Part shown: one piece after another, positions 9,921 to 21,153 of the stretch
Position numbering within the stretch: the stretch's first letter is position 1
Layout: each line of letters opens with the position of its first letter
From: Craspedostauros australis
Lineage: Eukaryota; Bacillariophyta; Bacillariophyceae; Mastogloiales; Achnanthaceae
Assembly: GCA_026770025.1 (NCBI GenBank)
Contig: JAMXDE010000009.1
Location: 1,897,001 to 1,961,000 of the forward strand
Length of the DNA stretch: 64,000 bases
Reading direction: 5' to 3'
The notes under the pieces: model-generated
What the model was told of the DNA's origin: nothing
Databases searched by the model: none
Seen by the model: the letters and a program-made list of their open reading frames with translations, nothing else
Position numbers and translations under genes: made by a program

Positions 9921-12900
9921 CTACTCGAAGAACGGGGTGATCCGGCGTATGTTGATGCGCTCGGTGATGATACCCTTTCGGACTAGGAGTGTCCCATTCG
10001 TAAAGACTTCCTTGACGGTGAACAGTCCTTCCCGTGGCTGTGCCATCTTGGGTAGGAGTCCAGGCTTCGTCACGAGTACCTTGTCTCCAATTTTATACTT
10101 GTGCGCAATGCGCTTGGAGTTCTCCCTATTGTTGGAGCGGTTGATTGCTTCTTGCTTGCGCTTGGCTATGTGAGCCCAATCAACCTTGAAGCGCACTGGA
10201 AGGAGCATATCGCGACCAAACACCAACTGTCCGGGTGTGGCCTGGAGAGTAGTGTGGTACGTTGTGCGTACTGCATATGCCACTGCTGTGAGGAATGGTT
10301 CCCACGGTTGCGTTCCACTATGTTCCTGCTTGTCAAGCTGGAACGTCCGGAATGCATCTCCCAGCACTTGGTGAATGCGTTCTAGTATTGCATTCCCTTG
10401 TGGGTTATGGCTAGTGGTAGTTTTCTTCTTGATGCCGAAGTTGTCGCACATCGTCGAGAACAGTAGCTTGAATTCGCTTCCATTATCAAATCCACATTGG
10501 CTGGGCCGTGGATAGCGTGCGAGCCATTGGCTGTCGAATGCTCTTTGAGTCTCTGCACTGTTTGGTTTGTTGATTGCGGCGATCTTGAACCATCCTGTTG
10601 CAGGGTCGATCATCGTCATTGCTCTCATCTCATGCTTCTGCTTGGATGGAGTGGTGATGGTGTATGGTCCAATGAGGTCGACATTGACCCGTTCCCATGG
10701 GTTGGTCTCCGCTTGCTTTGCAGGGAGGTGGCCATACTTCTTTCGATTCTTCTTTGATAGTTGGCATTGTTTGCAGGACTTGCAGTGGTCAGCGATCTCT
10801 GCCTTCAGTCCGGGCCAATAGAACAGTTGTCTAATGGTTGCCTCCATCCGGGTTTGCCCGGGATGTACCAGATAGTGGTGATACCACTCGGTTATTCGTG
10901 CACGTAAGCCTTTTGGTACAAATATCTTGTCCTTGTAATGTATGAGGGGGACTCCTTCGACATTCTTTGTCGTGTAGTCTGTGTTGCTATTAGTTTTCAT
11001 GTGTTGTTGCAATATCTTATCTTTTTGTTGGTACTTCTGGACTGTTGTTGGTTTCATTGGGAATTCCGCACTCTCAGTCTCTGTTGTGGACATGTATGAT
11101 AGTGGGGCTCTTTCTTCCTCGGTAGTGTTGGACACATCGTCGTCACGATGTTCCATTGGGAGGCGTGAGAGGGCATCTGCCACCACATTGTTCTCTCCCT
11201 TCACATGGACCACAGTGGGTCCGTATTCTTCCAGTAGTATTCGCCATCGCTGGAGTCGGTTAGACGATAGCGGCTTGTACAGCAGATTGAGATGATCTGT
11301 GTGTATTGTTACTTGCTGACCAAGGAGAATGTTGTTGAATGCTTTCAGTGTTTCGACTATACTTAGCAGTTCTTTCTCTCCTGTGGTGTATCTAGTTTGG
11401 GCAGCATTTAGTTTGCGAGTATAGAATGCCAAGGGTTGCCCTTCTTGAGCAATCACTCCACCAAGTTGGTAGTCACTCGCATCCGCATGCACATGGAACT
11501 CCTTGGAGAAGTCCGGGTATGCTAGAGCTGCTTCTCACATCACCATTTGTTTGGCTTCGCAGAATGCTACTTGTTGCGCTTTGCCCCAGTGCCATTTCGT
11601 ATTCTTGGCTGCGAGGGTCGTGAGTGGCGCTAAGGTGTGGCTCCTACGCTTCCACATATCGCGGTAGTAGTTAATCATGCCTAAGAAACGTCTTAGTTGT
11701 CGTTTATTCGACGGCGGCAGCACTCGCTGTATCGCTTCCACTTTCTTGGGCTGTGGCTCTAGACCGCGTTGGGTCAGGTGATACCCGAGGTAGTCTAGTT
11801 CTTTCATCATGAAGAACGACTTGCGCAGGTTAACGGCGAATCCGGCCTCTTGGAGGCGGACGAGCACCACATGACATTTCGACAAGTGATCTTCGTCACT
11901 GTCATTGGTGTCCGAGAGCACCAAAATGTCATCAAGGTAGACCAAGGCAAATTCGAGGTCACCAAGCAACTCGTTCATGATGCGCTGGAAAATATCTGGA
12001 GCTGTGGAGATGCCCATTGGCAGCTTCTTATACCTATACTTGCCCCACGGCAGCACTGTGGTACACAGATTTTGGCTGGGGACGTCCAGCGGAATGTGGT
12101 AGTAACCCATGGACAAATCAAATGCTGTCGCGTATTTGAACTGTTCCAATTTCTGGAGCATGTCCTGTATTTTTGGTAATGGGTACGGCCTTCGTTTAAG
12201 GTGTTTGTTGAGCTCGCGAAAGTCCGTGAGTACTCGCACATCACCGGTCTTCTTTGGTTGGATGAAACTGAGCGCTGCCCAGTCACTGTTGGAGAACTTC
12301 TCCCACACACCAATGCTCTCAAAGCGTTTGCTCTCTTTCTTTGTCACTTGTTCATATGCCTTTGGAACAGGGAATGCCTTGCCATGGAATGGCTTGGCCC
12401 CTGCCTTGAGCTCTAGACGAACAGGTTTGATCTTCAACGTACCAAGTCCTCCTTTGAAGGTCTGTGGTGTCCGTTGCAAGGTAGCCAGCAATTGTTGTTG
12501 CTGTGACCGGTTGAGGTGGTTCAGTTGGGACACATAGGTGTCTAGTGCGATCTCACTATAGTCTGCATCCATGATACGCTTCTGTCTATCTTCTGCTTGA
12601 TTGAGTAGTGTAGACTGCATTGCGACATGGTATGCGACATCCAACGCTTCCTTGTTGGTCAGCACCCCTCTGTTCTTCATTGGAATGGTGACGTTGTCCC
12701 ATGTCATGGAGTTCATGGAGAACGACAAGTCGATTCCAAGCTCATGCATGAGATCGGTCCCAACGATCATGTCGTACTGGGACTGTTGGGCTTGTGTCGT
12801 TTCATCGACGTGCATTGTCCACCGTATGGACTTGCGCCCGTGGAACTCGGGCAGCACGAACTGCATCATAGCTAGGCTCGATGTGCAGAAACTGCCACCC

Positions 12901-14276
12901 ATGGTCTTCCATTTGGTCACCCCATCCCCATTCTTCAATGTTCGTGGGGCAAACTCACGCAGTACCAAGCAGCTGGATGTACCAGAATCCAACAGTATGC
13001 GGAGCTGGGCTATGTTGCCTGCTCTATTCACGGCCTCACCGATCACTTCGGTGGACGCATGATGCTGCTTTCGCTTCTTTGCCTTTCTACTAGCCAGGCT
13101 ATAGCAGGTCGCATCACTGACTAAAGTAGTCATGGGATAGTTGGTTGAGTCACTGCTAGTAGAGCTGTTATCACTATTGGCTTGCTGCAACTGGCGCAAG
13201 TAGTTGGCATTTTCGTCGTCCTCATCAGAGATACGGCGTTTCTTCTTCTTGGTGCGCTTGCTTGGCAGGGAGCTGACAAGTTGGTTGAACACCTCTTGGG
13301 TCAAGACCACGTTGAGGCTCTCATCGTTCTTGCCAGGACTCTTTTTGCCCTTGTATGGAACGCGCCACCCACTTGGGCGACTGTCTGCGTTCTTTGGGTC
13401 ATTCCAGCACGCGCTGGTATTATGCCCAATTCGGCCGCATCTTCCACACTTTGGTGGGGCATCGCCGCTATCGCGGTTCTTGCGCTTATTGTTGCGGTCG
13501 TTGCGCCCTTTGTTGCTCCGGTTGCCACGCAAGCCCTTCTCGGCCTTCTTGCCCTTTTTGGCACTGTGGTTCTTCTTTGCCGGGCGGCAGCTATTTGCCA
13601 CGTCGAGGAGACGGCGGTAGAGGTCCTCAAAGGAGTGCTCATACACCTGGTACCCGCTTTGGAGCAGGGCACGGCAGTACTCCTCTGGGCTTGCACGATC
13701 CAGGATCTCCACCAACTCGAAGTCAGGGAAGGATGCGGCAACATTGCCATTGCCTGGGCTTGGCATGAATGGGAGGTATTGATTGAGCTCCAGCAGCCGC
13801 GCACGGAAGGCAGACAGCTCACCATGGTCGTACTTTGCGTACTGACGCATGTAGTTGCGCTGGCGTCTCCACGCGCTCGATGGGTGTCCGAAGAATGGCA
13901 CTCCAACTGCTGCGAGTCCTTCCTTGAGCTTGCGTGCTGCAGCAGCGGCGGTGTTTCCGGGTACGGCTTGGACGGCTGTTGCGAATCGATTCTGCGCGTC
14001 TCCCATCAGTAGGTTGTTCAGGTGCACCATCTTCTGGGTCGCTGTCGTCATGCGCTTCGCAGCCATCAGCGTGTCGAATTCCCGGCGGAAACGGAGCCAT
14101 TCTTCAGCGCTTCCGTCATCGAACTTGAGTACTTGAGTCTCCACGGTGTCGGTGTTGGCTGGATCACTTGGATCCTCGTATACGTCCATCTTCACATACA
14201 TGTTGCGTGGGTAGGTCCGAGCTTCTTCCTTCTCCCAGTAGAGGACAGGCTCTTGCCCAGGCTTGACTTCAGTCAT
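9921..14276 (-). CDS. Gypsy Gag-Pol polyprotein, interrupted by one TGA
   Basis: From ATG at 14276 there are 913 codons to TGA at 11535-11537, then 14 codons and a further 523-codon frame in the same phase to TAG at 9921. Domains in order are gag, a CCHC knuckle (CGRCGRIGHNTSACW, about residue 275), an aspartic protease with LLDSGTS (about 430), RT with FDLSMGYYHIPL and the YLDD box (about 778), RNase H starting HADASDYQLGG (about 930), an integrase HHCC finger (HHYLVHPG ... CKSCKQC, about 1135-1170), and a DDE core (VDLIGP, FDNGSEF, NPQGNAILERIH). The stop sits between the RT thumb and RNase H, where related elements usually have Lys, Arg or Ala, so a CGA to TGA change is plausible. Unless the stop is read through, RNase H and integrase are not made. 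Confidence 0.92.
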
Positions 14277-14349
14277 CGTTGTTCGTTGGACGGTTTGGCG
14301 GTTGGTTGTTGTTGAGTACGATGTTCAATCGTAAGGAGTGAATTCACTG

Positions 14350-14754
14350 TGCCTTATGCCAGCAGACGATTGAGGGATAATTGTAGATTATGATTACCTT
14401 CCTTCCTTCTTGCCTCCACCTGCTCTACTTTGCGTTACTCCACAAGTAGCGCACTCTGCCATGCCGTCTCTGCTTACTCCGTGCCTGTTCCAAGAACCAC
14501 GCCTGAATTCCAAACCTGCGCCACCTGGTCGCTCATTTACTTGCTTCCATGTTTTGGCATCAAGTTTGGTGGTGGCATGTTTTCCATATGTTGGCCCTGC
14601 AGTTACGACTGAGTTGAGTCTTGCATGGTTGGACTCGACTGACTGGTCTCAGTCACGGACGTTACCGGACTTGATCCAGTGCTGGCAACAGTAGATACAT
14701 GACTGGACTCAATTGGGAGACTAGGATATTCTAGCTAGTTATCAGTCTAGGTCA
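14350..14754 (-). repeat. 5' LTR of gypsy element
   Basis: 405-bp partner of 9498-9902. Just inside it (14337-14348) is a perfect 12-bp palindrome, AGTGAATTCACT, where a primer-binding site is expected. No TGG-type tRNA complement is visible there. Confidence 0.95.
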
Positions 14755-14759
14755 AACAG

Positions 14760-16134
14760 TCATACTCCTTTCACAAGGAAACACCTGGCATTGCCTTCCA
14801 CTCTTAGCCTCTCGTACGACTATTATTCTTGCTCTTGTCCTTGTTCTTGCTTATAAGATACTGCTGCGAACAAAGGCATTGCGGAAGAGAGTGAATGGTG
14901 TGGTTCACCATTCGTGGTTGTATACCTTGACTACGAGTATGAGTGCGATACGCCACGATTTGCAGAAGTGTTTTGTGGGAGAGATCCTTTTCGTTCTATT
15001 ATACTTCGGACTCTGTGGTGGCATCGAGCCGCATAAGTATCCGCTCCTCCTTGTGTGTTATGTGCAGCATCGGCGGCCGAACTGTGTTTGGAGTGGAACA
15101 CCAAAAACGTCTCCTGTTGGGTCGCCCCGAAGATCGCATGCATTTTTCCGTGTTTCTCATTTGGAAGAAAACAGTCAGAATTATCAAGAGCGCGCTTTCT
15201 CCTTCTTGGATGTTGTGCGCCAAACAATTGGACACACTTCCACCTTGTAGAACCCTCAAGGGACCACTGAAGATTGCTACCTCTCAGCAACCAACATGGA
15301 TGGGAGGCATGTCGCCTATCAAGGACGTGTTGTGCAGAGCCATCGTCCTCTTCCTGTGCACCATACCATACTTCTCCGCATGAAAGTACCCATACTCACT
15401 TTGAACGATCTTGCCTCCCTTTTCACATCTCATAAAAACAACAATCTCACAACAGCAACTGTCTCACAACACCAACAGCGACAGCAACGATAACTTATAG
15501 AAGTCGTACAACACCTAAGTGCAAGCAAAACACAACCACAGCCATCTCGAAACACAACACCAACTGATCGAAAACCGAAACAGAACGAAGTCAACGGTAC
15601 GTTCATTTGTGTGCATCATGGCAGCGGCCATTGTCAACACCATGGCACAGGGCAGCAGATGCCAACGCGCCATTGTGACTGACTTGAAGAGTCGTTTCCG
15701 GGTCCAGCTTGCCAGTCACCTACACACTCTCGGAATCGTCCTCTGCTCTACCTGCGAGCTGTTCTCATGGTGGTCCACCGGTGTCACAATGTGGCAAAGG
15801 CATGCCATGCCATTCCACTTTACCACCACGTTCGACAACAGCAGATTTCGTTCTCGTTCTCCCTCATTCTCACATACTCGCTCATCACACGCTCATCGCA
15901 TTGTCCACTTGTTCGTCCATCCCAAACCACGACGCTTCTCTCAACAAACAAATCGCTGGACGGATTGCATCTTGACTCCTGTCTGATCTGGCTGCGGCCA
16001 ATGATGTGGCTCGTGTCCACCTATTCTTTGCATGGTACAACATGTCTGCGACCCATCTGCATCTGCATCTGCATGCGTACTGTTTCGTTTCATGCAGATA
16101 ACGACGCACACTGACAAACCAACCGATAGCAACC
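14760..16134. other. Intergenic, no supported gene
   Basis: Several overlapping frames (longest 155 codons, 15519-15986) lack domains or convincing composition. The last few hundred bases are A/C-rich and probably include the 5' UTR and promoter of the secreted protein at 16135. Confidence 0.45.
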
Positions 16135-17334
16135 ATGATCAAAATCAAGGCGACTATTATCGGCGCTCTCGTCTTTGCCAACATGGCAATGACACTGGCT
16201 TTGGATCCAGCTGAAGATTCGGTGTTCGCTCCGCCAACGTCGATGCCGTCGTCGATGCCATCAGAGGAGCCGACTGAGACTCCTGTTCCGCCTTCCATGG
16301 TCGTCGGCTGCCTCCGAACGCCGGGAGATGTCAACAGCAACTTCGACAAGACAAGCCCTGCGTCCAAAGTGTTTTGCGACGAGGTCGATGGTACATGTGC
16401 CGACTTTGTGAAGGCCATCAAGAAACTCCCAGGCAAAAAGGACAGGCTCGTCAAGAGCATCTTTGCGTGCAACGCAAATAACCGGGAAAAAATGCAACAC
16501 ATCTCCCAAATGCTCTTCGACCGTGTGAAGAATGATGACGACGCTACCGCCGCCATCTTGAAGGCTGTCCGACGCGACGGGATCATCATGACCGGACGAG
16601 GCGACGCACTCACCACAGCATGCAGTGCCAGAGGATACCGTTGCTGTCCATCCGGAGGTTGCTCACGCACCGGTGGGACATTCACCATCACCCCAGACTC
16701 CTGCACGTTTGATGGCTCTTGCACCAACGTTGCTCCCAACATCATGATCTTCGATAGCTGCACTGGGCAGAACTCCTGCAGCAACTTTGGAAAGTTCCAC
16801 CCAGTTCGCCCGAACAGTAGAGCTGTCATTGGTAACAAGATTATTGGACCAAATGCATGCACCGCTCCTGGCAGCTGTCTGAATCTTGGAAAGAACATCT
16901 ACGGTTCTATCCGAGTTCACGACGGAGCATGCAGTGGGTCGGGCAGTTGCATGGATCTCGGACGTCGTCGCATCCAGGGACAGAGCGTGCGCTCGCTCGT
17001 CATCGCCGACATCATCATCGGGAAAAACGCATGCCAAGGAAGAACTGCGTGCAGAAATGCCCACAGAGGTGATTCCAAGAAGGATGGAAGTCTTCTCATT
17101 GGGGATGGTGCATGCGCGCGGACAAACAGCTGCAATGGTGTCGCCTACAGTGACGCTGCCGTTGATGACCTTGTCATTGCTTCAGGTACCTGCGATAGCA
17201 CGAACAGCTGTCAAGACTGTGTCAGGACGGATATGTGTTCCCGACGCGCCAGGTCTACCTATACCATCAATAATCCAAGGCAGGACTGCCCAGGACCAAA
17301 CCGAGCTGCCTGCTCTCGAGGTGTTCACGGTTAA
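16135..17334 (+). CDS. Secreted Cys-rich repeat protein with PS-type linker
   Basis: 399 residues from ATG at 16135. Residues 1-22 form a signal peptide (MIKIKATIIGALVFANMAM), followed by a Ser/Pro/Glu linker (SMPSSMPSEEPTETP) of the PSxxPS kind common in diatom secreted and wall proteins. A helical Cys-containing domain (about 55-155) precedes a long array of 25-35-residue repeats, each with a pattern like I..G.AC.G.GSC.NLG (for example GPNACTAPGSCLNLG, HDGACSGSGSCMDLG). The spacing suggests a disulphide-rich beta-solenoid, which is an inference. No enzyme motif is visible. It is a single exon. Likely extracellular or cell-wall associated. Confidence 0.8.
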   Translation: MIKIKATIIGALVFANMAMTLALDPAEDSVFAPPTSMPSSMPSEEPTETPVPPSMVVGCLRTPGDVNSNFDKTSPASKVFCDEVDGTCADFVKAIKKLPGKKDRLVKSIFACNANNREKMQHISQMLFDRVKNDDDATAAILKAVRRDGIIMTGRGDALTTACSARGYRCCPSGGCSRTGGTFTITPDSCTFDGSCTNVAPNIMIFDSCTGQNSCSNFGKFHPVRPNSRAVIGNKIIGPNACTAPGSCLNLGKNIYGSIRVHDGACSGSGSCMDLGRRRIQGQSVRSLVIADIIIGKNACQGRTACRNAHRGDSKKDGSLLIGDGACARTNSCNGVAYSDAAVDDLVIASGTCDSTNSCQDCVRTDMCSRRARSTYTINNPRQDCPGPNRAACSRGVHG

Positions 17335-18622
17335 GGAGTGTGCAGGAAGAGACGTCCAGCAATGGCTCAAATGGAACATCATCTTGAATGCTCAGTCGTT
17401 GAGAGGATAGTGCTCTGATGGTTGATCACCCAGCTTGACCTTGATGGTCTCCCTGATCATGCTCATCGCACACTTGCTATTGATGAATGGATTGATAACC
17501 GAAACGAGTGGATGGTACGGATGGTGCATGGAGGTGCTACTTGCGCGTCTATCACCATCACCACCACCTGCCTCGGAAGGTCTCTATTCTTCGACCAGAA
17601 CATAGCAAGCACCTTGCAGCGTACAACACATACATAAACAACATTACAACACTAATTACTTGACCATAGCAGAGTATGCGACACTAAATATACATGTACA
17701 CTTTCGTTGTTGACCTTCACCCATTTGCTCGATAGAGTGTGTGCGATAGAGTGTGTTTGTGTGTGTCTATTGGGATGCGAAGTAGAGGGCGAAGCATGAA
17801 GGCTCATGGATACGTACGAGCTACTCTTGAAGTGGATCCTTCTGTCCCAACTTATTCCGAAAACGAGAGAATCATGCCAAGAGAGAAGGAAGCACCGAAT
17901 GTGAGTGAGCGAGGGCCAGAGAACGAGAATCACCTTGTGGAGTGTGCGGAGCTTGCCTGAAGCACCGATCCCGAGCTCGACTGGTTGACGTCTTGATGTG
18001 ACTGGAGCCCTCCATTCGTACTGCCATCATGTTCGTACTCTTGTATCACATCAAACTAGTATTCTCATTGGTCGTGTTTGAATGGAGCTAAACTAGCATC
18101 GGTAGTAGTATGGGGGAGACTTTCCTGGCACTCATGACCCAGTTTCCCACGAATTGGTCCGAACCACGTCCCAGACGTATCCACGTTTGGAGCCGGCATG
18201 AACCATTGAAGAGATCTTTGGGACCCAGGATCGATAGGATTCTAGTGACCGGCTCATTGGAACCCTTTCTACGGGAAACTCGATGCCCATACACAGCAAA
18301 TGGCCACAAGGAACAGCAAGATACAGGAGCCTGCACCGCAGACCTCCTTCGAATTTCCACCCCCGATGAATGGAACCACCTGTGGTACTGGCGCTACATG
18401 ACCCTGCAGTCCTTCTTGGAGGGAAACTCACACAGAGTACCACACCAGCAAGAACCATAGCAGCAACACTCACAATCTGCACATTTCTTCACCATCATTA
18501 GTACTCTCAATCAACTACTTCTGAACAGAAGAACTCAAGTTCAGACAGCTTGAAATGAAGCCTCTGCTATGAGCAACAATAACTACCATGAAGACCACAG
18601 CCACTATGTTTGGGCTCTATTG
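17335..18622. other. Intergenic, no supported gene
   Basis: Short frames only; a 116-codon frame at 18110-18460 lacks recognisable domains. It includes a small GT-rich tract near 17735-17767. Confidence 0.45.
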
Positions 18623-19561
18623 GCATGACTGTCACAGCTCTGCACTGATCCTCATGGTTCAGTGTGTTGAGGGCAGACCCACTGCCTCTTCCACTCCACT
18701 TTCAAACTGTTGTTGCTTTGAAATGTATTACATCATAGATCACAACACTCAGCATTCTGTTGAAGTTGCAATCAAGTGGTTGCAGCTGTTGTCAGTTGGA
18801 ATTCGCTGTTGGATTCCTTGTCATTGTTAAAGCAGGTTAGTTCTCCAGTGCATTGCTGTAGTGGTGCAGTGGTGATGCTGGTGCTGATGGTCAAAAAGGG
18901 AATCGAAGAGGTTTGCAATCAACAAGATCTGAAGAGAATAGCACTCAGAGTGTTTGAATCAGATCAATCATGGTACAGATACAGGCAATGATTCATTGAT
19001 GAAGAAGACGAAGAGGAGGAGGAGGGCATTGTGTGGGATAATATGGTATCCGAGAATCACATACGGGACTCAACTGGTATCCAAGACACGAATCGATCGA
19101 CTCAAAGGTATCCGAGAGCCAGACATGTGACGCGATCGTATCCGAGACTGAGAAGGATCCCAGAAGCATAGCTCTACCGCCCCGCACAGTATACTACTTC
19201 AAATCGGATCCTGGAAGAGAGGCATGATTGGTTCAAAAGGTCCCGCCTACCAATGACACGGATGCACGATACATTCAAACCAAAAGAGGAGAAACTTCAG
19301 ATAGCAACGCGAATGCCAAGCAACTCAATGAAGCAACATCCATACATAATTACACTCACAATTAGCAGCACAGTTACAATGCATTCCTAAGTTGCTAGTT
19401 GTCACCAGAGCCAAGCAGCGTCCTCGTCCAAACCAGGCGAGTCCACTGCTGGGAAACAACACATTGTAGTCATTGAGGTTGGAATGTTGTGTGATGCTAT
19501 TTCCGAGCGTCGAAGTGGGACACCAAATGTTCGGAGATAGTCTGTCCGTGACTGGATTCCA
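18623..19561. repeat. Dispersed repeat, copy B, split by a solo LTR
   Basis: The two halves 18623-19031 and 19467-19561 align in order with copy A (8451-8945). Between them lies a 430-bp insertion flanked by CATTG. The copies differ by scattered substitutions and small indels, so the repeat is much older than the insertion. Confidence 0.75.
19032..19461. mobile_element. Solo LTR, 430 bp, target duplication CATTG
   Basis: The segment starts TGTGGGATAATA and ends GAAACAACA, the usual TG...CA boundaries. It is flanked by CATTG at 19027-19031 and 19462-19466, and is exactly absent from paralogous copy A. It has no coding capacity. The first half carries four copies of a GGTATCCGAGA-like motif at 19045, 19076, 19107 and 19137. 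No matching full element exists in this window, and the LTR is unlike the gypsy and copia LTRs here. Orientation is unknown. Confidence 0.85.
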
Positions 19562-19708
19562 ACGAACACCACAAACTCCTTGCGTGTCACCACCAATACT
19601 TTGAGGAGCGCGAAAGCCTGCATTCGCAACAACAAGGGTTGTCTTCTCAGAGAACGACATTGACAGCAACACGGCCATCGAAACGAATTCATTATCCTTA
19701 CCATCACG

Positions 19709-20614
19709 ATGAAGATCGATCAATTCCGACGTTCGTATGGTGGAGAGGGTCCGTTGGACACGAAGCATTGGGCGATCATGAAGGCCACCGCGGAGTTGCT
19801 GCGCCCCATCTATCCATCGACCGGCGACGATGACGTGCATACCACCAATTCCGTCCGCGTCCTGTATCCCGGCTCGTATTGTCACCTGACGGCATCCATG
19901 CTGTTCCATCATGTCCACTACGTCGATTTCGATTCGAAGGTGGTGGAAATGATGCGAAGTCCAGCCGTTGCCACCACGTGGATGGAAGAGCACGGCATGA
20001 AGGGCGGCAGCTTCACGGTCACGAAAGCATCGTACGAGGACTTCTTCAACGCCAAGAAGAAGACGAAGCAAAGGCAGCAACCCAAGTACAGGTCAGGCTG
20101 CCAACCGCCGTATCATCTCATCATCTCCATGAGCGCTGGGTTGGTGACGGACGCCATCGGATCCACGACGTGGTGGATGGAAGATGACGATGGCGGAGTG
20201 GAACCGTCTCCACCATGGCTGTTGGTCTCCGATGCCCATGCCGATGCACGACGTGCGTTTGTGCATCATGCCGACATCTGGGAACTGAAGGCGGTTTGGA
20301 AGGAGGGAGAATGGAATCAAGACTCCGCCACTCTGGATGCGTGTTTCCGTGTCATCCCCAAAAAGACACGAGGCGCGAAACGCAAAGCAAGCAACAAGAC
20401 CGATACTAAATCATCATCATCATCCCGCAAGAAGACACCTGGCACCACGACACGCGACGACGACCAATCGTTGGACGCGGCGGAGGAGGTGCACCCGCTC
20501 ATGACCAAGGATCAGGTTGAGGAGAGCGTTCGAGTTGGATCTGTTTCGAAGCGATCCTTCCGCATGGTCCTGGACGCCACCTTTTATCTCTTCCAACGAC
20601 GCGAAAAGAAGTGA
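19709..20614 (+). CDS. Conserved-looking hypothetical, methyltransferase-like Rossmann strand
   Basis: 301 residues, single exon, from ATG at 19709 to TGA. The core (about 45-190) has VRVLYPGSYCHLTASMLF followed 5-6 residues later by VHYVDFDSKVV. This resembles the glycine-rich loop and acidic strand of class I SAM-dependent methyltransferases, and PPYHLIISMSAG could be the motif-IV strand. The usual GxGxG is not strict. The C-terminal third has a basic, Ser-rich insert (KRKASNKTDTKSSSSSRKK, nuclear-signal-like) and then a conserved-looking end. The family is not recognised; the methyltransferase link is an inference. It begins 248 bp after the solo LTR, which may have affected its promoter. 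Confidence 0.65.
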   Translation: MKIDQFRRSYGGEGPLDTKHWAIMKATAELLRPIYPSTGDDDVHTTNSVRVLYPGSYCHLTASMLFHHVHYVDFDSKVVEMMRSPAVATTWMEEHGMKGGSFTVTKASYEDFFNAKKKTKQRQQPKYRSGCQPPYHLIISMSAGLVTDAIGSTTWWMEDDDGGVEPSPPWLLVSDAHADARRAFVHHADIWELKAVWKEGEWNQDSATLDACFRVIPKKTRGAKRKASNKTDTKSSSSSRKKTPGTTTRDDDQSLDAAEEVHPLMTKDQVEESVRVGSVSKRSFRMVLDATFYLFQRREKK

Positions 20615-21153
20615 AGTTTCGCACACCCTCTGCACATCTTTCGGAATGTTACAAATAGTCAGCTGTTGTGCTTGAACACTTAATACACTATTATCGCTCG
20701 ACAGAATCCATTGGCATTATTCACTTGGCATTCGATCATTTGAAGAAAGTCGTGGAGAGGCGACTTTTGATGTGAGGTGCGCAATCCCATCCGCGCCTTC
20801 CCTTGGCGCAGATCAGCGAGTCGACCTACAACCGGCAACATTGTTTGTATTACGAAGGTATCCGCTGCGACTCGCAAAGGAAACCGAAACCGAGGGCATG
20901 GACATTCTGTTGTAGAGCGACTGATTGCACTCTCTTCCTCAACCACCACTCGTAGGTCGTCTGGCTGCGGTGGGTGGCTTGAATGGAAAGCATGGAATCT
21001 TCCACGATGATGCATCCTCCGGGTCAAGGGCGATGACCCATGTCGCAGAATTCCACTCGTTTATTCCATGGCCTTGCGATGGCGTAATATCCTATGCCAC
21101 TCTCCAGAGAGAGAGAGAGAAAGTGTAGACTTCATCACGCATTCTTGTGTTCC
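20615..21153. other. Intergenic between convergent genes
   Basis: 3' flanks of the hypothetical gene and CCDC12. It contains a short GA run near 21106-21121 and nothing else recognised. Confidence 0.5.

Larger units (their letters stand above)
9498..14754 (-). mobile_element. Ty3/gypsy LTR retrotransposon, near-intact, recent
   Basis: The 5257-bp element is flanked by the 5-bp duplication AACAG (9493-9497 and 14755-14759). Two 405-bp LTRs (9498-9902, 14350-14754) look identical by reading, so the insertion is young. It is transcribed on the minus strand, so the 14350-14754 copy is the 5' LTR. The internal part is one gag-pol frame of gag, zinc knuckle, protease, RT, RNase H and integrase, in gypsy order. 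The only lesion seen is an in-frame TGA at 11535-11537. A purine tract (GGGAAGCGAA on the minus strand, 9903-9912) abuts the 3' LTR. Confidence 0.95.

Noticed and set aside
3471-11537. Genome-wide TGA reassigned to Trp
   Set aside because: Trp is TGG throughout, and MSH5 and other genes end at TGA in the expected place. The gypsy and diatom-family TGAs are not at Trp positions.
15885-16898. 337-codon minus-strand frame
   Set aside because: Antisense shadow of the secreted Cys-repeat protein and its upstream region.
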